Part shown: positions 43,051 to 51,763 of the stretch, one piece after another
Position numbering within the stretch: the stretch's first letter is position 1
Layout: each line of letters opens with the position of its first letter
Origin: Hyunsoonleella pacifica
Lineage (GTDB): Bacteria; Bacteroidota; Bacteroidia; Flavobacteriales; Flavobacteriaceae
Direction of reading: 5' to 3'
Assembly (NCBI RefSeq): GCF_004310335.1
Contig: NZ_SIRS01000005.1
Coordinates: 62,001 to 126,000, forward strand
DNA length: 64,000 nucleotides
Program-made: the position numbers and the translations under genes
The notes under the pieces: generated by a model
What the model saw: only the letters and a program-made list of their open reading frames with translations
The model's database searches: none
What the model was told of the DNA's origin: nothing

Positions 43051-46000
43051 TTATTGGTTAAAATATTGTAATTGAAATGTACTTTGTAAATAATTGATTA
43101 GCGCGGTTTGAGATTCCAAATCAGATTGAACAGCTTCTTTTATAAGTTGTGTAAATGTTGTATAATCAATTTCCCCTTCTTTATATGCTAATAAAGCACC
43201 CACTTTTTGTTCTTTTACAAGTGGTAACACTTCATTTTTGTAAAAAAGCCAAGACGTTTTCCATTTTTGGTAATTTTCTTTAGCTTGAATAAATTTGGAT
43301 TGTACTTCTTTTTGCATGAATTGCACATTGCCTTCCGTAATCTCCTTATCAATTTTTGCGATTCTAATTTGCGCTTTGTTTGAACCCGATAAAAACGGAA
43401 TTGAAATACCTGCTTGATAGGTGTAAAATCCCGAATTGCCATCAACTTTTTGTAACCCCCCTTGTAGGTTGAACTTTGGTAAATTATTTGCTTTTGCAGC
43501 TTTATAATTGGCTTCGGCTTCATCTACAATATTCTGTGCCATATTGTACAACGGATGATTTTCAATATTGAATGCTTCCATATTTATATCCATAGCAATA
43601 TCAAATTCATCAGAAACCGTATAAATTTCCTCTGAAACAAACCATAGATTTAATTGCTGTAAAGCGACTAAATAATCACTATACGCCTGCGCTTTTTTAT
43701 TTTGAATTTGTAAGGCTTGATTTTTAGCTGCTGAATATTCTAATCTTGAAATGGCCTCTACTTCATAATTTAAGGCAACAGCTTTCTCGAAGTTGATATA
43801 AATAGAATCTAACTCTTTGTACAAATTATAATTCCTTTTACTCTGCAAAGTATTTGTCCAAGCCTTTTTCACTTCCAATTCTAAATCTAATTCTGAAAGC
43901 TGAAACGCTTTTTGAGCTAATTGAATGCGTTGTTCTTGCAATCGCTTTTTCGCAGAAATACCAAACACATCAATGTTGCTTTGGCCAATTCCTATGGTAG
44001 TATAAATACCATTTCCATTATTAATTTCCTCACCTCCGGTAAATATTTGAGTTGTGCCAAAATCATAGGCTGTAGCTTTTAGTTGTTCCTGTTTTGTGAT
44101 TTCCAACTGCTTTTGCTTCAACAACGGATAATTGTTTTTTGAGAGTTTTACAGCCTCCTGTATTGTTATTTCAGGAAGTGTATCGCTTATCTGTTGAGCG
44201 TTACTTTGTGTCGAAAAACCAAACATTATAAGTAAAACCGCAGTTGCTGTAACTATCTTTTTATTCATTTTGAACTTAAAAGATTTGTTTTCTACCCAAT
44301 GGTACAAAATTGGTAACACGAATAGAGTCAGTAATGTAGAAGTCATTAATCCACCAATAACCACGGTTGCCAATGGGCGTTGTACTTCTGCTCCAGCAGA
44401 TGCCGAAATTGCCATAGGTAAAAACCCCAATACATCTGTAAATGCTGTTAGCATAATTGGTCTGATTCTTCTTTTTGTGCCTTCTACAATCCTATCTTTT
44501 AGATTGGTTACACCTTCATCTTTTAACTCGTTGAGCCCGCTAATCATCACTAATCCATTTAAAACCGCAACGCCAAACAGCACAATGAAACCGACACCTG
44601 CCGAAATACTAAAAGGCATATCACGTAACCACAATGCCACGACACCACCAATGGTTGCCATAGGAATTGCGATATAAATCATTAAGGTTTGTGGTATGGA
44701 TTTTAATGCAAAATATATTAATATAAAAATGAGCAATAATGCAATAGGAACAACAGTTTGTAAACGGTTACTGGCACGTTCCAAATTCTCAAAAGCTCCA
44801 CCATAGCGAATGAAATAACCTGATGGCAATTCTAATTGTGCATCTAGTTTTTTCTTTATTTCAGTTACCAATGATTTTACATCACGACCTCTCAAATTAA
44901 TCCCTACATAAGTTCTTCTGTTGGTATTGTCTCTACTTATTTGCATTGGTCCTGCTTTGTAGCTAACATCCGCAATTTCACGTAGTGGAATTTGAGTGCC
45001 AGAAGGAAGATTGATGTAGAGGTTTTGAACATCTGAAATATCCTTTCGGTTTTGAGAACTTAAACGCACCACTAAATCGAAGCGTTTTTCACCTTCAAAA
45101 ATCACGCCTGCTGTACCACCAGCAAATGCAGATTGAACAATTTGATTTAGCGCATTTATTTGAAGTCCGTATTGCGCTAATTTATCCCTATCGTAATTAA
45201 TAGTCATCTGTGGTAGTCCGGTTGTGGCCTCCGCTTTCATATCACCAATACCTTCTGTACCTGCGATAATTTTAGATATTTCTTCAGCTTTTTGGGACAA
45301 CACATCAATATCTTCACCATATAGTTTTATGGCAATATCTTCTCGAACACCTTCAAGCAATTCATTAAAGCGCATTTCAATAGGTTGGGTAAACTCATAA
45401 TTAACGCCCGGAACGATTTCAACCGCTTCTTTCATTTTCTCAATCAGCTCATCTTTAGTAGTTGCTGTCGTCCATTCGCTTTTTGGTTTTAGAATTACAA
45501 AAACATCCGCTAAATCCATTGGCATTGGGTCTGTTGGTATTTCTGCAACACCAATACGACTAACTATTTTTTCGACTTCTGGAAATTTAGCTTTTACAAT
45601 TTGCTCTATTTTTGTCGTTGTTTCAATGGTTTCTGTTAGAGAACTACCTGGTTTTAAAATGGCGTGAAATGCAATATCTCCTTCATCGAGTTGCGGGATG
45701 AACTCGCCACCCATTCGGCTAAACATAAAAACTGTAATTCCGAATAGCACGACTGCAATACCTATAATCCATTTTCCTTTTTTCAGTGCCTTTACCAATA
45801 ATGGTTGATACTTATCCTCAACCCAATGCACAAATCTATCTCCATAAGATTTTTTGTCGTTTTTTGGTGCCCTTAACACCAATGCAGACATCATTGGTAC
45901 ATACGTCAAACAAAGCACCATTGCACCTATCATAGCAAAAATGAAAGTTAATGCCATTGGTTTAAACATTTTTCCTTCAATTCCTTGTAAAGCCAGAATT

Positions 46001-47385
46001 GGAAGAAAAACAATGAGAATAATAAGCTGACCGAAAAAAGCAGCATTCATCATTTTTTTTGAAGCATTTGAAGCCACTTTATCTCTTTCCTTTGCCGTAA
46101 GACTCTTCTTTTTTAATACTTGGGAAGTGATAAGAAAAACAGTGCTTTCTACTATAATCACAGCGCCATCTACAATAATTCCAAAATCAATTGCACCCAA
46201 GCTCATTAAATTTGCCCATACGTCAAATACATTCATTAGTATAAATGCAAATAATAGGGACAATGGAATGGTTGAAGCCACTATTAAACCGCCTCGCCAG
46301 TTTCCTAATAAGAAAATAAGAACGAAAATGACTATTAATGCACCTTCAATTAGATTGGTTGCAACCGTAGAGGTTGTTTCACCGATAAGTTTACTTCGGT
46401 CTAACAGTGATTCGATAATGATTCCTTCAGGTAATGACTTTTCTATTTGAGCCATTCGCTCTTTTACATTAGCGATAACATCATTGGAATTAGCACCTTT
46501 AAGCATCATCACCAAACCACCTACAACCTCACCTTCACCATCTTGAGTTAATGCACCATAACGAATTGCAGAACCAAATTGTACTGTAGCGATATCACCG
46601 ATAGTAACAGGAATATTATTAATATTCTTAACCGTAATTTTTTTAATATCCTCTAAACTTCGTACCAGGCCTTCACCACGAATAAAATTAGCTTGATGGT
46701 TTTTTTCGATGTACGCACCACCTGTATTTTGATTATTAGCTTCTAGTGCATTAAACACATCAGTAATGGTCAAACCAATGGCGTTTAAATCGTTTGGGTC
46801 AACTGCTACTTCGTATTGCTTAATTTTGCCACCTATGGCATTTACTTCAACCACACCTTCAACCATAGCCATTTGACGTTGTACAATCCAATCTTGCATA
46901 GAACGCAAGTCTGCGATGGAATATTTGTCTTTAAACTCTGGAGCTACCTTTAATGTGTATTGGTAAATTTCTCCCAGACCTGTTGAAATAGGCCCCATAG
47001 AGGGTTCGCCAAAACCAGCAGGAATTTGCTCTTTGACTTCATTTAGTTTTTCCGCTACTAATTGTCGTGGAAGATAGGTTCCCATATCATCGTCGAAGAC
47101 AATGGTAACCACAGATAGGCCGAAACGAGAAATTGACCTAATTTCCTGTACATTGGGAAGGTTGCTCATTGCGACCTCAACAGGATAGGTTACAATTTGC
47201 TCAATATCTTCTGTACCTAAATTTGGTGCTTGTGTAATGACCTGTACTTGGTTGTTAGTAATATCTGGAACAGCATCGATTGGTACCTGGGTCATACTCC
47301 AAATACCTGCTCCAATAATGGTGAGCGTAAGCAAACCAATAAGAAATTTGTTATTGATTGAAAAATCAATGATTTTATTAATCAT
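43051..47385 (-). CDS. CzcA-type heavy-metal RND pump fused to a TolC channel
   Basis: 1444 residues. Residues 1 to about 1035 are a full HME-RND pump (QVPIDAVPDITNNQVQVIT; GAIDFGIIVDGAVIIVEST; FGVAVLNGLVMISGLNE). From about 1040 there is a TolC-family channel with its own signal-like start, MNKKIVTATAVLLIMFGF then QSNAQ. The internal ATG at 44268 could give a separate 405-residue TolC (43051-44268), the same size as the other TolC here. The fused frame has no stop. Such fusions are known in Bacteroidota. Pump substrate is probably Co/Zn/Cd or Ni. First large gene of the operon with CzcB and Fur. Confidence 0.9.
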   Translation of the reverse strand: MINKIIDFSINNKFLIGLLTLTIIGAGIWSMTQVPIDAVPDITNNQVQVITQAPNLGTEDIEQIVTYPVEVAMSNLPNVQEIRSISRFGLSVVTIVFDDDMGTYLPRQLVAEKLNEVKEQIPAGFGEPSMGPISTGLGEIYQYTLKVAPEFKDKYSIADLRSMQDWIVQRQMAMVEGVVEVNAIGGKIKQYEVAVDPNDLNAIGLTITDVFNALEANNQNTGGAYIEKNHQANFIRGEGLVRSLEDIKKITVKNINNIPVTIGDIATVQFGSAIRYGALTQDGEGEVVGGLVMMLKGANSNDVIANVKERMAQIEKSLPEGIIIESLLDRSKLIGETTSTVATNLIEGALIVIFVLIFLLGNWRGGLIVASTIPLSLLFAFILMNVFDVWANLMSLGAIDFGIIVDGAVIIVESTVFLITSQVLKKKSLTAKERDKVASNASKKMMNAAFFGQLIILIVFLPILALQGIEGKMFKPMALTFIFAMIGAMVLCLTYVPMMSALVLRAPKNDKKSYGDRFVHWVEDKYQPLLVKALKKGKWIIGIAVVLFGITVFMFSRMGGEFIPQLDEGDIAFHAILKPGSSLTETIETTTKIEQIVKAKFPEVEKIVSRIGVAEIPTDPMPMDLADVFVILKPKSEWTTATTKDELIEKMKEAVEIVPGVNYEFTQPIEMRFNELLEGVREDIAIKLYGEDIDVLSQKAEEISKIIAGTEGIGDMKAEATTGLPQMTINYDRDKLAQYGLQINALNQIVQSAFAGGTAGVIFEGEKRFDLVVRLSSQNRKDISDVQNLYINLPSGTQIPLREIADVSYKAGPMQISRDNTNRRTYVGINLRGRDVKSLVTEIKKKLDAQLELPSGYFIRYGGAFENLERASNRLQTVVPIALLLIFILIYFALKSIPQTLMIYIAIPMATIGGVVALWLRDMPFSISAGVGFIVLFGVAVLNGLVMISGLNELKDEGVTNLKDRIVEGTKRRIRPIMLTAFTDVLGFLPMAISASAGAEVQRPLATVVIGGLMTSTLLTLFVLPILYHWVENKSFKFKMNKKIVTATAVLLIMFGFSTQSNAQQISDTLPEITIQEAVKLSKNNYPLLKQKQLEITKQEQLKATAYDFGTTQIFTGGEEINNGNGIYTTIGIGQSNIDVFGISAKKRLQEQRIQLAQKAFQLSELDLELEVKKAWTNTLQSKRNYNLYKELDSIYINFEKAVALNYEVEAISRLEYSAAKNQALQIQNKKAQAYSDYLVALQQLNLWFVSEEIYTVSDEFDIAMDINMEAFNIENHPLYNMAQNIVDEAEANYKAAKANNLPKFNLQGGLQKVDGNSGFYTYQAGISIPFLSGSNKAQIRIAKIDKEITEGNVQFMQKEVQSKFIQAKENYQKWKTSWLFYKNEVLPLVKEQKVGALLAYKEGEIDYTTFTQLIKEAVQSDLESQTALINYLQSTFQLQYFNQ

Positions 47386-47502
47386 AGAAAATGTGTTAAT
47401 TCAGTTAAACTATTCGATAGACACTAATTTAATAGTCGTACATCGAAGTAATGAGAACCTGCTTGCAGATTCATAAATGGATATAACTATCCTAAAACTG
47501 AA

Positions 47503-47817
47503 TTAAACTTGTGGCGGTTGCCAAATATTGGAATGAAAATCAAATCTATAAATAGATTGATATGGAGAAATTATTTCTGTAGAAATTTTTGGGTCAATAG
47601 CAACAAGGTTAAAACTACCCAAAGGCTCGTAAGTAATTGACATCCCACAACAGTTACAGATACAGGTTACGGGACAGGAATCGTCACTATCTTCTTGATG
47701 GTTGTGATTAACACTTATTTCTTTTGGATTTTGGTCTTCCAGATTTTGACCATCAGAACATGGTTTTACTGATAGAAACAGTAAAAACAAGGATAATATG
47801 ATTGTTGCAAATTTCAC
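47503..47817 (-). CDS. DUF6660-like small exported Cys-rich protein
   Basis: 104 residues from a GTG start. Signal peptide (about 1-19, FATIILSLFLLFLSV), then a His/Asp region (NHNHQEDSDDSCP) and the Cys block VTCICNCCGMSITYEPLG, ending in FHSNIWQPPQV. I place it in the DUF6660 family from memory of such proteins upstream of CzcA genes. It may hold metal in the periplasm. It lies 117 bp upstream of the CzcA-TolC gene, with a -7 box TATCTTTG 5 bases before its GTG. Confidence 0.65.
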   Translation of the reverse strand: MKFATIILSLFLLFLSVKPCSDGQNLEDQNPKEISVNHNHQEDSDDSCPVTCICNCCGMSITYEPLGSFNLVAIDPKISTEIISPYQSIYRFDFHSNIWQPPQV

Positions 47818-47822
47818 AAATA

Positions 47823-47857
47823 CAAAGATAAAAATTATTTAATGCAATGGTTGTGCA
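47823..47857 (-). promoter_or_regulatory. promoter and TGCA-type operator of the czcA operon
   Basis: The minus strand has a perfect -7 box TATCTTTG (47823-47830), 5 bases before the GTG start. Overlapping the expected -33 area is the site at 47839-47857 (AATGCA, 7 bp, TGCA on the plus strand), which recurs at 38196-38214. A 13-mer at 47851-47863 recurs before the cusA operon. A TTTG -33 element is not at the ideal distance. Confidence 0.5.
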
Positions 47858-47977
47858 AAATTAGAATGATTCAAAAATTGACTACGCTATCCAAAGCATC
47901 ATCAGCATCTTTGTGAATGAAGTTAGCTTGATAATTAATCGTAGTTTTTAAATTACCAATTACAGAAGAAAACTAAT

Positions 47978-48262
47978 TATATTTTGATGGCTCAAAAGAG
48001 ACTAAATACACTAAAATAAAACAAATTGAAATCTATGTAAAAACAAAAAACTTAAATGAATTACTTAATCAAGCTAATGACTTTATCAATTCAAAAATGA
48101 ATGGAATGACCACTAGTGATAGAGTTCAAGCTTCTCGTATGGGAAAGGAAATTATATTAGGCATAAACGCCACGTATAAGAAAACTAAAGACCCTGAACT
48201 GATGAAAATCATGAAAGCTGTAACAGAGAAGAAAAGAAAATTTGAGAAAAGGCTTAAGATGA
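47978..48262 (+). pseudogene. 5'-truncated reading frame of unknown function
   Basis: Between TAA at 47975 and TGA at 48260-48262 is a 94-codon open frame without a suitable ATG at its 5' end: KYTKIKQIEIYVKTKNLNEL, NQANDFINSKMNGMTTSDRV, QASRMGKEIILGINATYKKT and DPELMKIMKAVTEKK. The helical, charged composition looks like real protein. A short version could begin at the Met of KMNGMTTSD (about 54 residues). I do not recognise it. Lies between the czcA operon and the conjugation region, so it may be a fragment left by rearrangement. Confidence 0.4.
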
Positions 48263-48333
48263 GACCATAGGTTTGATTGAAATATTTGAAGCTAGTAGTT
48301 TTGGCACAGCTTAAGATTTTGGTATAAGTTCTT

Positions 48334-48523
48334 GTAGGGTTCGGCAAGGTCTTGCGATATGTCTACTTCATTTCGGTGGCAAGATCCAAGCACGTTTCGC
48401 TACGCTCACTCCACTTGGAGCTTTTACCTTCATTACGCAGACAAATCTCAGACCGCGCATAAAGACAAAACACAACTTAAAAAAGTTGTGTTTGCCTTTA
48501 TCTTTTCCTTTTGCGAACCCTAC
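48334..48523. repeat. 190-bp segment bounded by 13-14 bp inverted repeats
   Basis: GTAGGGTTCGGCAA (48334-48347) and TTGCGAACCCTAC (48511-48523) are inverted copies with one base deleted. Inside are a GC-richer stretch (CACGTTTCGCTACGCTCACTC, given here only in part: CGTTTCGCTACGCTCACT) framed by TCCAAG/CTTGGA and a strong hairpin (48468-48493). No coding frame fits. It could be a small non-autonomous element, a recombination site or a structured RNA. Confidence 0.45.
48468..48493. terminator. strong bidirectional hairpin terminator
   Basis: Perfect 11-bp stem AAACACAACTT (48468-48478) with AAGTTGTGTTT (48483-48493) around AAAA; T-rich sequence (GCCTTTATCTTTTCCTTTT) follows on the plus strand and TTTGTCTTTA on the minus strand. 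It lies 40 bp downstream of the minus-strand XRE gene and would end that transcript. Confidence 0.7.
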
Positions 48524-48533
48524 CCAAGTAAAA

Positions 48534-48779
48534 CTATTTCAATGTGACTTCTTGATACAATTTCTCAAAAAGTAATTTTTGTAAAGAGACCTCATAAATC
48601 AATGATAGAGTATGTAGCTGCTTCAGCGATATTTGTGATTCGCCTTTCTCAATTTTTCTATAACCGGTCTTAGATAATCCTAAATACTTCCCTACCAGTT
48701 CTAACGAATGTCCTCTACTCTTACGTAAAAATTCAATGTTATCTAATATGGAAGTGTGTAACTCTTCAAAGTTTTTCAT
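48534..48779 (-). CDS. XRE-family helix-turn-helix regulator
   Basis: 81 residues from ATG 48779. Helix-turn-helix with IEFLRKSRGHSLELVGKYLG, LSKTGYRKIEKGESQISLKQ and LHTLSLIYEVSLQKLL. A frame start at 48803 would add 8 residues lying inside the promoter. The -7 box TATATTTG (48785-48792, minus strand) ends 5 bases before the ATG, with GTTG about 18 bp further upstream. It diverges from a lipoprotein gene and may control it. Confidence 0.8.
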   Translation of the reverse strand: MKNFEELHTSILDNIEFLRKSRGHSLELVGKYLGLSKTGYRKIEKGESQISLKQLHTLSLIYEVSLQKLLFEKLYQEVTLK

Positions 48780-48784
48780 AATTA

Positions 48785-48839
48785 CAAATATAAAAAAGTT
48801 CACTTTAAGTCAACATTTTGTGAGAATTAATTATATTTG
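48785..48839. promoter_or_regulatory. divergent promoter pair between the XRE and lipoprotein genes
   Basis: Minus-strand -7 box TATATTTG at 48785-48792 serves the XRE gene; plus-strand -7 box TATATTTG at 48832-48839 serves the lipoprotein gene 28 bp downstream. The two boxes are the same octamer facing apart, 39 bp from each other, so one bound regulator could control both. The -33 elements are less clear (GTTG at about 48811-48814 for the minus strand). Confidence 0.6.
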
Positions 48840-48867
48840 TAGTGAACCCATTACAATTCTTATTAAA

Positions 48868-49356
48868 ATGAAAAATCTACAAATCTTACTTACTGCCTGC
48901 GCTATAACAACCTTGTTCTATTCTTGCAATAATGACGATGATGTGTCTATAGACGACAGAGATACCGCTATTTTAGGTCAATGGGAATACGTATCTATCA
49001 TGTCTGATAGAGCCGTTGATTTGAATGGCGATAATGAGTCTAATATTGATCTTTTTGGAACTCAAGAGCTAAAACAGTGTGTAAAAGATAATCTCACTCT
49101 ATTTACCGAAAGTGGACCGTCGAACAAGCCTGAATTTAATGTTAATGAGAATAATTTAACATGTGATAACAACGACCCATTTTCATTAGTTGAAGAAGAC
49201 TTTTGGACACTTAGTAACAATAACACTGTAATTACTTTCGAGAATAGGAATCCGTATAGAATAGTTGAGCTCACCAATGATAGACTAGTCGTTGAAATGG
49301 ATGATGTCTTTGAAGGTTTAGACTATATCGTTACCACGGTTTTTAGCAAAAGATAA
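48868..49356 (+). CDS. lipocalin-like lipoprotein
   Basis: 162 residues from ATG 48868. Lipoprotein signal LLTACAITTLFYSC (Cys about 18), then an acidic linker NNDDDVSIDDRD and ILGQWEYVSIMSDRAVDLNG, the opening of lipocalin-like domains common in Bacteroidota, followed by strands such as LTLFTESGPSNKPEF and LVVEMDDVFEGLDY. Outer-membrane or surface location likely; role unknown. Divergent from an XRE gene and placed just outside the Tra operon. Confidence 0.7.
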   Translation: MKNLQILLTACAITTLFYSCNNDDDVSIDDRDTAILGQWEYVSIMSDRAVDLNGDNESNIDLFGTQELKQCVKDNLTLFTESGPSNKPEFNVNENNLTCDNNDPFSLVEEDFWTLSNNNTVITFENRNPYRIVELTNDRLVVEMDDVFEGLDYIVTTVFSKR

Positions 49357-49378
49357 ACCTGAGCTAATACTGAAAATA

Positions 49379-49408
49379 AAAAGGTCAAGAATTATATTCT
49401 TGACCTTT
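49379..49408. terminator. bidirectional terminator between lipoprotein gene and Tra operon
   Basis: A perfect 12-bp stem AAGGTCAAGAAT (49381-49392) with ATTCTTGACCTT (49396-49407) and a 3-base loop. A-run before and T-run after suit termination from both sides. It ends both the lipoprotein transcript and the long conjugation operon that comes from the right. Confidence 0.8.
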
Positions 49409-49430
49409 CTTAATAAAACTGAGCTTTGTT

Positions 49431-51188
49431 TTAAACCCTAATGACATTACCTGTAACCGTTTCGCTCCACTGACCATTACTATCTTCTATTCTTACTTCA
49501 TATCTTTGGTCTAAGAACCTCAAGTCCCTTTCTTTCCCTCTTTCCTCTAATAAGAAATATCTGTTAACTCCAGACCCACTAGCATCGTTGTAGTTAAAAA
49601 GAAAAGTACTCCACTTTCTGTCCTTTCTATTCCAAATTCGTATCTCAACTCTGCGTATCGTACTGCCATTAAATGCCTCCGAACAGGCTACATCCCAGCA
49701 TGTATATATCCGTACTTGATAATCACACCCATTAAGACCACCACAACTCACATTATGCTTTTCACCCTTTACCATAGCAACTGGTTTCTTAAACATGGTT
49801 ATTGGTTCGCTCTCGGAGTTTGATATGTCTGTAGAGTTTTCCACTCTTACATTGATAGTGAAGTTTTCATCCGTTTCAGGGGTAAATTGAATTGATGTTG
49901 AACCATAGTCTAATGGAATTGATTCACCCTCTCTATATATGATGCCTTTATATCTCATATACCCCGCTGTTGCTCCAACAAAATTATATGTCAATTCATA
50001 AGTTACATTAGGGTCATGTCCAGCATTGGCATTCGTTACCACAGTAATCCAAAAAGGTTGATTCTCATATTTATCAACGGCTGCTTGACTCACACTTAAA
50101 TCAAAAAACTCTTCGTATTTTTCATATTCGATATTTACGAGAGCTGTTTTCTCAACACCTGATGTCGATACAGTTGTGAAAACTATCTCATGTGCCCCAT
50201 CTGTTGAACCGGTATAAACTCCATTAAAAGAGCCTGTGGGCACGGAAAATGTTTCTCCGGGGGAATAGGTGTTGCCATCATAGAAAAGCTGACTATTGTT
50301 ACCAATGGAAGTATATGACATTGTAAATTCTTCACTCTCACCATCCTTTTCTGTTATATTGAAACTCACGGGAACTGGATTACCAGTAAAAGCCTTTGAT
50401 TCTGAAGCATTCGCAATAAATGTATAATCCTTATTACGAACTTTTATAATCAATTCACGGGTTACCTTGGCCCCGTCTGCTGCCTCTGCAGTAGCTATTA
50501 ATTTATGTTCCCCTGGTACATCAGTAAGATACCCTAGTTCTGACTCTCCCTTTTGAAGATGTAGTTTTTCACCTTCTTCATATTCTTCATCTTGGTAGGA
50601 TAGCTTAGCGGTTCCATTCTCAATTTGATAAGTGACTTCAAAAGCATTTTCTTCCTCTGAATCTTCATTTACGTTATCTCGAATTAAATTGACAATAACA
50701 GGATTGTAAGTATTGACTATAAAATCATCACTTCCTTTGTTTAAGAGAAAGGTAAAATTTGTCTGTTTTACGTCATAAACAAGCTCTATTACTTCAGAAT
50801 TGTTATTGCTATCCCAAGCCAATACTTCGACCCTATGAATCCCTTTGTCCATATGCTTATAATTATAGTCAAAGTTGTGTTTTATAAGGTTGATGGTGTC
50901 ATTCTCACTAATGGTTTCGCCATCTATATTTAAAAAGGAACCATCACCTTCTAACACATTATATTTCATGTAATATTCTACAGTTGTAATCTCCTTCTCA
51001 GGAGTTAAAATAAACGAAGTACGAGTTGTACCAAATACAACTCCTTCAGCATCATGTTCTTCTGTAAAACTGAAACCAAAATTATCGACTATAATGTCAT
51101 CAAAATCTTTAGTACAGCTAAACAAAATGAATGCTCCAAGAGCCAGCCCCCCGAAAAGGGCTCTAAGTTTTGTGGGATGATTTTTCAT
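49431..51188 (-). CDS. TraQ/DUF3872-like conjugation lipoprotein with repeated Ig-like domains
   Basis: 585 residues. Lipoprotein signal (ALFGGLALGAFILFSC, Cys about 25). Then at least four Ig-like repeats of about 105 residues, each with the pattern 'yT/S...G..LxYxG/DxxYxxGExxxL..G' (for example YQDEEYEEGEKLHL, FYDGNTYSPGETFS and RYKGIIYREGESIPLD), as in the DUF3872 domain of TraQ. The C-terminal 115 residues carry four Cys (SCGGLNGCDY; CWDVACSE) and a beta-rich end. It is much longer than the usual single-domain TraQ. Position after TraO supports TraQ. A surface or channel-associated role is inferred. Confidence 0.75.
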   Translation of the reverse strand: MKNHPTKLRALFGGLALGAFILFSCTKDFDDIIVDNFGFSFTEEHDAEGVVFGTTRTSFILTPEKEITTVEYYMKYNVLEGDGSFLNIDGETISENDTINLIKHNFDYNYKHMDKGIHRVEVLAWDSNNNSEVIELVYDVKQTNFTFLLNKGSDDFIVNTYNPVIVNLIRDNVNEDSEEENAFEVTYQIENGTAKLSYQDEEYEEGEKLHLQKGESELGYLTDVPGEHKLIATAEAADGAKVTRELIIKVRNKDYTFIANASESKAFTGNPVPVSFNITEKDGESEEFTMSYTSIGNNSQLFYDGNTYSPGETFSVPTGSFNGVYTGSTDGAHEIVFTTVSTSGVEKTALVNIEYEKYEEFFDLSVSQAAVDKYENQPFWITVVTNANAGHDPNVTYELTYNFVGATAGYMRYKGIIYREGESIPLDYGSTSIQFTPETDENFTINVRVENSTDISNSESEPITMFKKPVAMVKGEKHNVSCGGLNGCDYQVRIYTCWDVACSEAFNGSTIRRVEIRIWNRKDRKWSTFLFNYNDASGSGVNRYFLLEERGKERDLRFLDQRYEVRIEDSNGQWSETVTGNVIRV

Positions 51189-51215
51189 TTTTTTAGTGTT
51201 TATATTTATTGTGTT

Positions 51216-51761
51216 CTAGAATAGAAAATACCTTAACCCTATGCCCGCATAGGGATAAAAATTTCCTACATCGCTATTTGCATGATAATATTCATTCGCC
51301 TTTATTAAAACTGATAAATTGTTACCTAAAACTATTTCACCTTCAATACCTACAAATGCACCATAGATAAATTGACTTTTGCCATCAATTACTGCTCCAG
51401 TAGGCAGGCTGGTGTCTCCGTTATTAATCGCCTCATAGCCAAAGACACCACCGCCACCAATATTTAGCGCGTATTTTTTGAATGTCTTTTGCTCCAAAAG
51501 CTTAAAGAAATAACCTGGTTGAATGGTAAAAACATTGTATGGTATATTGAAAGTACCCTTGTCTTCGGCAATAGCCACAAGAATACTTAGCTGAGCGTAG
51601 TCATTTCTGCTCAAATGATAGTTGTATGTGGCCATTATTCCATAACCATCTTCGACATATCCACCACTCAAACCTACTGAAGAAGCATAATTACCACTCC
51701 GTTGTGAATATGCCGTGAAAAATATTGAGAGAAAGGTGCACAAGAAAATTAGTCTTTTCAT
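51216..51761 (-). CDS. traO: conjugation protein TraO
   Basis: 181 residues. Signal peptide (about 1-19), then a beta-rich, barrel-like sequence with GNYASSVGLSGGYVEDGYGI, YFFKLLEQKTFKKYALNIGG and IEGEIVLGNNLSVLIKANEY, ending GIGLRYFLF with a terminal Phe. This matches the TraO family of CTnDOT-type elements, a probable outer-membrane component of the mating apparatus. ATG 51761 is used; an upstream TTG at 51767 overlaps the TraN stop. Two bases after TraN. Confidence 0.85.
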   Translation of the reverse strand: MKRLIFLCTFLSIFFTAYSQRSGNYASSVGLSGGYVEDGYGIMATYNYHLSRNDYAQLSILVAIAEDKGTFNIPYNVFTIQPGYFFKLLEQKTFKKYALNIGGGGVFGYEAINNGDTSLPTGAVIDGKSQFIYGAFVGIEGEIVLGNNLSVLIKANEYYHANSDVGNFYPYAGIGLRYFLF

Positions 51762-51763
51762 AA

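Noticed and set aside
48126-48347. 73-codon open frame on the minus strand
   Set aside because: Antisense to the headless plus-strand frame at 47978-48262, whose composition is much more protein-like.
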